Assembly: GCA_002298925.1 (NCBI GenBank)
Contig: DBMM01000152.1
Span: 1,892 to 13,700 of the forward strand
DNA from: Geobacter sp. UBA698
GTDB taxonomy: Bacteria > Desulfobacterota > Desulfuromonadia > Geobacterales > Pseudopelobacteraceae
DNA: 11,809 bases
Reading direction: 5' to 3'
The translations under genes were made by a program, and so were the position numbers. Below, piece after piece: positions 7,446-11,809 of the stretch; the first letter of the stretch is position 1, and every line of letters begins with the position of its first letter. Below the pieces are notes generated by a model. The model was not told the origin of the DNA. It did no database searches and worked only from the letters and a program-made list of their open reading frames with translations.

Positions 7446-7475
7446 ATAGTATGAAAACTCTATTCGTTATGTCAA
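7446..7475 (-). promoter_or_regulatory. Sigma-70-type promoter of the histidine kinase gene
   Basis: On the minus strand a perfect -35 TTGACA (7470-7475) is followed after 18 bp by TACTAT (7446-7451), a 4/6 match to TATAAT. The predicted transcript starts near 7439 and gives a leader of about 88 nt. Confidence 0.6.
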
Positions 7476-7565
7476 GAAAATGCTGTTATGTCCTCTCAAA
7501 CTCCCCACCATGGCGGTGTTATTTTTCAGGATTAATTTGCAGCGTATGGTAGCACACTTCAGCGC

Positions 7566-7577
7566 AATCAGCTGATT
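7566..7577. promoter_or_regulatory. 12-bp perfect palindrome, possible operator
   Basis: AATCAGCTGATT is self-complementary over 12 bp and is followed by a T run. It lies roughly between the two divergent promoters, a sensible place for a regulator binding site. No second copy was found in the window, so function is inferred from position only. Confidence 0.3.
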
Positions 7578-7727
7578 TTTTTGACTTGATGAATATTTTT
7601 TATCCTGCTTGTAATCTGAACTGTATTATGTCCATGAGTTTGTGGATGGAAGCCGGCTGGTTTGCCGGGTTTAAAATTACGCGGAGCCATTAAAACTAGA
7701 GCTGCCGTTTAAAACCTTGTTTCCGAA

Positions 7728-7757
7728 TAGACAGTATGCCGGTTCGGTTGCTATAAT
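7728..7757 (+). promoter_or_regulatory. Sigma-70-type promoter of the sigma-54 activator gene
   Basis: TAGACA (7728-7733, 5/6 match to TTGACA) is followed after 18 bp by a perfect TATAAT (7752-7757). The predicted transcript start near 7764 lies about 40 nt before the ATG at 7804. Because this promoter is downstream of the alternative TTG start at 7717, it independently supports the shorter protein. Confidence 0.65.
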
Positions 7758-7803
7758 CCGCGCCAGATATTGTATCGTACGTCAAAATAACCGGGATGGA
7801 CAT

Positions 7804-9768
7804 ATGAAGTTGGAATCAGAAAGCGCGTTAGTATTACCAGCGGATATCCTCAGGGAAGCCGGCAATCTGATGCAGATCTTTCAGGATGTTCCCATTGGGC
7901 TCTCCGTATTTGACTGCGCTTTGCGCTATGTCCATGTAAACGGGCAGATGGCAGCGATCAATGGAAAGCCGGTTGAGCAGCACTTCGGCAAAACGCTTCA
8001 GCAGATCAATTCCCGGGTGGCATTGGCTCTGGAGTCCATGCTGCGAAATGTGATCGATGAGGGGCGAGCGCTGAAAGAGATGGAGTCCGAAGTTTCTACC
8101 ACCACCATGATCGATGCCCCTGAGGCCAGTTGTTTTCTGACCAGCTGTTATTCGCTTAAAGCCGAGAGCGGGGACGTGCTGGGGGCCTTGGCACTAGTCA
8201 GGGACATCAGCGAGCAGAAAACGAGGAATGCCGCCCAGGATGAATTGCTGAAGTTTGAGGCGTTGCTCTGCGACCTTTCGGCCGCATTCATCAATACACC
8301 GGTCAGTGAGGTGGACCGGAAGATCGAGCAGGGGCTGCAGAAAATCGTGGATTTCCTGGGATTCGACCGGAGCACGATCTGGCAATTCTCGCCGGATGAC
8401 GGACGATTGCACCGCACCCATTCCTATTCACTGCCGGGTATCAAGCCGCCGCCTCCCATTGTGGATGAAGAGGTCCCGGTCTGGACTTCCATGGTTCTGC
8501 GGGGAGAGGTGTTCCGGGTGTCCGATGTCGATGAGTTGCCGCAGGAGTTTTGGCGCGAGAAACAGTACTGCCGTGAAATGGGGGGCATCAAGTCGTTTCT
8601 GTTTATCCCGCAGAATGTGGGCACCGTGGTCGGACTGCTTTCCTTTGCGTCGTGCCGGGTCAAGCGGTCGTGGCCTGACCAGCTGATCCAGCGACTCCGC
8701 ATTTTCTGGGAAATATTTGGAAACGCCCTTGAGCGCAAGCAGGCCGATCAGACGATCCAGAAGGCCCTGGCCGAGATAAGGGTGTTGAAAGACCGCCTGG
8801 AGGCCGAGAACCTCTACCTGCGCGATCAGATTGATGTCGAGTACAAACACGAGGAGATCATCGGTCAATCTTCCGCCATCAGTAAGGTGTTGCAGCAGGT
8901 CGAGCAGGTGGCCCATACCGACTCTACGGTACTTCTTCTGGGAGAGACCGGAACCGGCAAGGAGTTGATGGCTCGCGCCATTCACAATCTGAGCGGCCGC
9001 AAGAGCCGCGCCATGATCAAACTGAATTGCGCCGCCCTGCCGGCGACCCTGATCGAGGCCGAGCTTTTCGGCCACGAGAAAGGGGCCTACACCGGTGCCA
9101 ACTCTACCCAGATTGGCCGCTTTGAAGCCGCTAACGGTTCGACCATCTTTCTCGACGAGATCGGTGAACTGCCGCTGGAGCTGCAGTCGAAGCTGCTTAG
9201 GGTGCTTCAAGAGTCCCAGTTCGAGCGGCTTGGAAGCACGAAGCCCATCAATGTCGATGTACGGGTGATTGCCGCAACAAACCGCAATCTTGCTCAGGAG
9301 GTCAAGGATGGCCGCTTTCGGGAAGATCTGTACTACCGTCTAAATGTCTTTCCCATATCGGTCCCGCCATTGCGGGAACGCAGGGAAGACATACCCGCGT
9401 TGGTCAGGGCCATGGTTCAGGAATTCGGAAAACTGATGGGGAAAATGATCGAGAGGATTCCGAAGAAGAACATGGATGCCCTTCAGAAGCATCACTGGCC
9501 AGGCAATATCAGGGAGTTGCGAAACCTGGTCGAAAGGGGCATGATTTTGAGCGACGGTACCACCCTGGTGGTTGATCTGCCGGAAAGCGTCATGCCGTCA
9601 GCTCCGCAAAAGAAGTCTCTTGAAGAGATGGAGCGACTGCATATACTGAGCATCCTGGAGCTTACCAACTGGCGAATCCGTGGCAAGAACTGCTCGGCTG
9701 AAATCCTGAAGGTCAAGCCCACGACACTTGAAGCAAAGATGAAAAAGCTGGGAATAGTTCGTAAGTAG
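7804..9768 (+). CDS. Sigma-54-dependent transcriptional activator (PAS-GAF-AAA+-Fis)
   Basis: A 654-residue bacterial enhancer-binding protein. Order: PAS-like domain (about 12-140), GAF domain (about 150-312), coiled-coil linker (315-345), AAA+ domain (about 350-580) and a C-terminal Fis-type helix-turn-helix (about 606-652, ending PTTLEAKMKKLGI). The AAA+ domain has Walker A GETGTGKE (380-387), the sigma-54 contact loop as GAYTGA (427-432) instead of the commoner GAFTGA, Walker B TIFLDE (447-452), arginines R506 and R512 near the subunit interface, and the WPGNIREL motif (565-572). It should hydrolyse ATP to remodel sigma-54 holoenzyme. There is no receiver domain, so control is probably by ligand binding to PAS/GAF, as in FhlA-like regulators. 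ATG 7804 has GGGATGG just upstream. It is the likely activator of the downstream CoA-transferase, whose promoter is of sigma-54 type with paired upstream repeats. Confidence 0.92.
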   Translation: MKLESESALVLPADILREAGNLMQIFQDVPIGLSVFDCALRYVHVNGQMAAINGKPVEQHFGKTLQQINSRVALALESMLRNVIDEGRALKEMESEVSTTTMIDAPEASCFLTSCYSLKAESGDVLGALALVRDISEQKTRNAAQDELLKFEALLCDLSAAFINTPVSEVDRKIEQGLQKIVDFLGFDRSTIWQFSPDDGRLHRTHSYSLPGIKPPPPIVDEEVPVWTSMVLRGEVFRVSDVDELPQEFWREKQYCREMGGIKSFLFIPQNVGTVVGLLSFASCRVKRSWPDQLIQRLRIFWEIFGNALERKQADQTIQKALAEIRVLKDRLEAENLYLRDQIDVEYKHEEIIGQSSAISKVLQQVEQVAHTDSTVLLLGETGTGKELMARAIHNLSGRKSRAMIKLNCAALPATLIEAELFGHEKGAYTGANSTQIGRFEAANGSTIFLDEIGELPLELQSKLLRVLQESQFERLGSTKPINVDVRVIAATNRNLAQEVKDGRFREDLYYRLNVFPISVPPLRERREDIPALVRAMVQEFGKLMGKMIERIPKKNMDALQKHHWPGNIRELRNLVERGMILSDGTTLVVDLPESVMPSAPQKKSLEEMERLHILSILELTNWRIRGKNCSAEILKVKPTTLEAKMKKLGIVRK

Positions 9769-9840
9769 CCCCCCATAAGGTATTTTCCCCGCCTGTCCTG
9801 GTTCACCGCAAACCTCTCTCCAATATATCGTGCTTGTCTG

Positions 9841-9875
9841 CCCGCGATAGTCATCGGGGTAATTCTTCGTTTTTA
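9841..9875 (+). terminator. Possible rho-independent terminator after the activator gene
   Basis: CCC-G-CGAT pairs with ATCG-GGG around an AGTC loop (7 bp with one bulged G), followed about 10 nt later by a T run at 9870-9874. The gap between stem and T run and the bulge make it a weak candidate. Confidence 0.35.
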
Positions 9876-9911
9876 CTGCCTATTACTTAGTCGTGTCTGT
9901 GTGGGTCTGTC

Positions 9912-9935
9912 TTTAGTCCAAAATAATGGAGTGAA
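9912..9935. promoter_or_regulatory. Upstream activator site 1 (distal inverted repeat)
   Basis: TTTAGTCCA-AAATAA-TGGAGTGAA: the two 9-bp arms are inverted repeats matching at seven positions. Its centre is about 253 bp upstream of the predicted sigma-54 transcript start. It shares the TTAGTCCA-N6-TGGAG architecture with a second copy 122 bp downstream, which suggests a specific dimeric DNA-binding protein, most simply the adjacent activator. Confidence 0.6.
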
Positions 9936-10034
9936 GTCCCCTCAAGCTTCTCCGCAATCAATCCACCCGCAACTATCGGTAAATTCATTCCATTACAGTA
10001 GATGTCCAGTTCTTGCGAAGCGCACAACCGGCAA

Positions 10035-10057
10035 TTAGTCCAATATTTTGGAGACTA
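10035..10057. promoter_or_regulatory. Upstream activator site 2 (proximal inverted repeat)
   Basis: TTAGTCCA-ATATTT-TGGAGACTA, with the same core and the same 6-bp spacer length as site 1. Its centre is about 131 bp upstream of the predicted transcript start, in the usual range for enhancer sites of sigma-54 activators. The arms TAGTCCA and TGGAGACTA are inverted repeats with one extra base. Confidence 0.62.
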
Positions 10058-10148
10058 TTTTCCGTTTTTATGGTCAGTAGAATATTTATCTGTAAAATTT
10101 ACTAGTAATATAAATATGTTATAGCCGTAAATGTGTGCATTAAAGCTA

Positions 10149-10164
10149 TGGCATGCCTGTTGCA
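10149..10164 (+). promoter_or_regulatory. Sigma-54 (-24/-12) promoter of the CoA-transferase gene
   Basis: TGGCAT-GCCTG-TTGCA closely matches the consensus TGGCAC-N5-TTGCW, with the invariant GG (10150-10151) and GC (10162-10163) separated by exactly 10 bp. The predicted transcript start is near 10175, giving a leader of about 63 nt. Two inverted repeats upstream and a sigma-54 activator gene immediately upstream support it. Confidence 0.8.
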
Positions 10165-10237
10165 AAACAGTATTTTGAAATTTGGTGGCATTCCCTAGGG
10201 ACTGGCCAATAAATAATACAATCAGGAGTCGGGCGAG

Positions 10238-11809
10238 ATGACGATAAGCAATCGCACAGAACTGTTTAGCAGGATCAGGAATGAAGGGCTTCGCTCGAAG
10301 GTTACGGAGGTCGGATCCTTGATACCTTTATTCAAGAATGGAATGTATCTGGGTTTTTCCGGATTTGCCGAGGGAAATCCGAAAACCATGCCGGATGCGC
10401 TGGCCAACCATGTTGAAAAAAACGGTCTTACTGGCAAGCTTTGCTTCAATGTTTTTACCGGTGCTTCCATCGGCATAGATGTGGATGACCGCTGGGCAGA
10501 ACTTGGAATGATAGACCGGCGCTGGCCACATCAGCAGGGAAATTCGATCCGGAAGGCGATCAATAAAGCAGAAGTCAATTTTGGCGACCGCCATCTGGGT
10601 ATGTACGCCCAGGATTTCGGCTACGGTTTTTATACCCTGGAAAACGACGGTAAGATCGATATCGCCATAGTTGAGGCCAGCTGCATTACCGAAGAGGGCG
10701 CCATTGTACCCACGCTTTCGATCGGCATCACCCCCCAGATTGTGGCGCGGGCGGAGAAAATCATCATCGAGATCAATACCAGCATTCCTTCTCTGGAGGG
10801 GGTTCACGACTGCCTCGGTGTGGAAATCCCTCTCAACCGGAAGGTCTACCCGATTCAAAGGGTGCAGGACCGCATCGGAACGACCTGTATCCCCTGCGAT
10901 CTGAACAAGATCGTTGCCATTGTTGAATCGAGCATGCCGCCGCTGGGACGGCTGTATGGGCCCAATGACAAGAAATCCGAGCTGATTGCGGACCACATCG
11001 TCGATTTCCTTAAATTCGAGGTAAAGCAGGGGCGACTGCCGGCAAATCTTATGCCGTTGCAGTCGGGAGTGGGAACGATCGCCAATGCCGTCTTTGGTGG
11101 CCTGCTCAACAGCCCCTTCACGCATCTGACTGTCTGGACTGAGGTCTTTCAGGACATTCTGCTGGATCTGCTCGACTCGGGTAAGCTTGATTATGTCTCG
11201 GCCGCCTCATTTGCTTTCTCCGAAGGGGCGATAACGCGGCTGTTTGCCAACTGGGATCTTTACAAGGATAAGATCGTGCTGCGACCGCAGCAGATCTCCA
11301 ATCACGCCGAACCGATCCGCCGCCTGGGGCTGATCGCCATGAACACCCCCGTGGAGTTCGATATTTACGGGCATGTCAACTCGTCCATCGTCAACGGCTC
11401 ACGCATTATCAACGGAATCGGCGGATCCGGCGATTTCATGCGCAACGCCTATCTTTCCATCATGCACACCCCCTCGACCAGGTCTACAAAATCAGACCCT
11501 GACGGCGTCAGCTGTGTCCTGCCGATGGTGACCCACGTGGATCACACCGAGCACGACATGGATGTGCTGGTGACCGAGCAGGGCTTGGCCGACCTGCGCG
11601 GCCTGGCCCCCAGACAGAGGGCCAAGCGCATTATCGACAAATGCGCTCATCCGGACTACCGGCCCATTCTGCAGGATTACTACGATCGCGCCCTGAAGGA
11701 GTGTCTGGCGAACAGCAGCGCCCATGAACCGCACACGCTGGAAAAGGTTTTCAAGATGCACAGCCATCTCAGGCAAAACGGCACGATGAAGCTGGATAGC
11801 TGGGATTGA
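10238..11809 (+). CDS. Ach1/AarC-type acetyl-CoA hydrolase/transferase (succinyl-CoA:acetate CoA-transferase)
   Basis: A complete 523-residue cytoplasmic class I CoA-transferase. It probably moves CoA between succinyl-CoA and acetate, linking acetate activation to the TCA cycle; propionate or another short acid is a possible substrate. Two Rossmann-like CoA-transferase halves are present. The catalytic glutamate is E302 in VWTEVFQD, which forms the glutamyl-CoA thioester. The CoA-binding glycine loop is GIGGSGDF (393-400), followed by the family signature EQGLADLRGL (447-456). Blocks such as LIPLFKNG, PLQSGVG, IAMNTPVE and the ending GTMKLDSW are very like fungal mitochondrial Ach1. Length (about 520) also fits that group, slightly longer than AarC. 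ATG at 10238 is preceded by AGGAG with 9-nt spacing. A sigma-54 promoter and two activator sites upstream indicate inducible expression under the neighbouring activator. Substrate preference cannot be read from sequence alone. Confidence 0.9.
   Translation: MTISNRTELFSRIRNEGLRSKVTEVGSLIPLFKNGMYLGFSGFAEGNPKTMPDALANHVEKNGLTGKLCFNVFTGASIGIDVDDRWAELGMIDRRWPHQQGNSIRKAINKAEVNFGDRHLGMYAQDFGYGFYTLENDGKIDIAIVEASCITEEGAIVPTLSIGITPQIVARAEKIIIEINTSIPSLEGVHDCLGVEIPLNRKVYPIQRVQDRIGTTCIPCDLNKIVAIVESSMPPLGRLYGPNDKKSELIADHIVDFLKFEVKQGRLPANLMPLQSGVGTIANAVFGGLLNSPFTHLTVWTEVFQDILLDLLDSGKLDYVSAASFAFSEGAITRLFANWDLYKDKIVLRPQQISNHAEPIRRLGLIAMNTPVEFDIYGHVNSSIVNGSRIINGIGGSGDFMRNAYLSIMHTPSTRSTKSDPDGVSCVLPMVTHVDHTEHDMDVLVTEQGLADLRGLAPRQRAKRIIDKCAHPDYRPILQDYYDRALKECLANSSAHEPHTLEKVFKMHSHLRQNGTMKLDSWD

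Larger units (their letters stand above)
7352..7803. other. Divergent intergenic region between kinase and activator genes
   Basis: This 452-bp AT-rich region holds promoters for both flanking genes, described separately, two perfect palindromes (CTGGCGCCAG at 7403-7412, AATCAGCTGATT at 7566-7577), and a small hairpin CCGGC-TGGTTT-GCCGG (7653-7668). The octamer GTTTAAAA occurs twice 38 bp apart (7669-7676 and 7707-7714). The activator frame is open back to a TTG at 7717, but that codon lacks a ribosome-binding site and lies upstream of the predicted promoter, so I treat 7717-7803 as non-coding. Confidence 0.6.
9769..10237. other. Regulatory intergenic region upstream of the CoA-transferase gene
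   Basis: This 469-bp region has no credible gene. It holds a weak terminator candidate, two copies of an inverted repeat, a strongly AT-rich stretch (about 10070-10135), a -24/-12 promoter and an AGGAG ribosome-binding site at 10224-10228. The AT-rich stretch between the nearer repeat and the promoter would suit DNA bending, but I found no good IHF consensus match in it. Confidence 0.7.

Noticed and set aside
7581..7606. TTGACT with TATCCT as a plus-strand promoter
   Set aside because: Spacer is only 14 bp, too short for a sigma-70 promoter.
7631..7646. TCCA-N8-TGGA upstream of the activator gene as a third activator site (autoregulation)
   Set aside because: Spacer is 8 bp instead of 6, and the flanking TTAG and G positions are absent. 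The four-base arms alone are too common to support it.
7643..7658. GG-N10-GC pattern as a sigma-54 promoter for the activator gene
   Set aside because: It has only the GG and GC pairs, without TGGCA or TTGC context, and a much better sigma-70 promoter lies downstream at 7728-7757.
10186..10205. TGGCATTCCCTAGGG as a second sigma-54 promoter nearer the CoA-transferase start
   Set aside because: The -24 half looks good but GC is not at the required 10-bp spacing; the element at 10149-10164 fits perfectly.

Overview
The window looks like chromosomal DNA from an anaerobic deltaproteobacterium of the Geobacter/Pelobacter type (Desulfuromonadota, Geobacterales). The grounds are moderately high GC, a PocR-domain histidine kinase, a receiver-less sigma-54 activator, and a single-subunit succinyl-CoA:acetate-type CoA-transferase of the kind these acetate users carry. 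This placement rests on gene content and recall, not on a database search. No rRNA, tRNA, CRISPR array, transposase or phage gene was seen.

Left half (96-4775, minus strand): an apparent four-gene operon for ion homeostasis. In transcription order it encodes a large P-type ATPase whose core motifs resemble animal Na+,K+-ATPase (P2C) more than bacterial metal pumps, two different single-RCK (TrkA-like) nucleotide-binding proteins, and a small exported Cys/His-rich protein. ATPase and first RCK gene overlap by 4 bp (ATGA); the other gaps are 20 and 29 bp. No TrkH/KtrB membrane subunit is present. The ATPase gene contains two different arrays of 7-bp tandem repeats, read through in frame.

Right half (5030-11809): a signalling and acyl-CoA metabolism block. 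A PocR-PAS-GAF histidine kinase (minus) is divergent from a PAS-GAF-AAA+-Fis sigma-54 activator (plus). Each has a recognisable sigma-70-type promoter in the shared intergenic region. Downstream of the activator is a 469-bp gap with two copies of an inverted repeat (TTAGTCCA-N6-TGGAG), then a near-consensus -24/-12 sigma-54 promoter, then an Ach1/AarC-type CoA-transferase gene ending exactly at the window end.

The most economical reading is that the activator binds the two repeats and switches on the CoA-transferase through sigma-54 RNA polymerase, in response to a small molecule sensed by its PAS or GAF domain. The kinase may sense a related metabolite, but no receiver-domain partner for it is in the window.

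Two annotation corrections matter. The ATPase and activator reading frames both extend upstream to TTG codons, but ribosome-binding sites (and, for the activator, a promoter lying inside the extension) point to ATG starts at 4775 and 7804. The first gene after the two-gene RCK overlap should start at 1192, not 1207.
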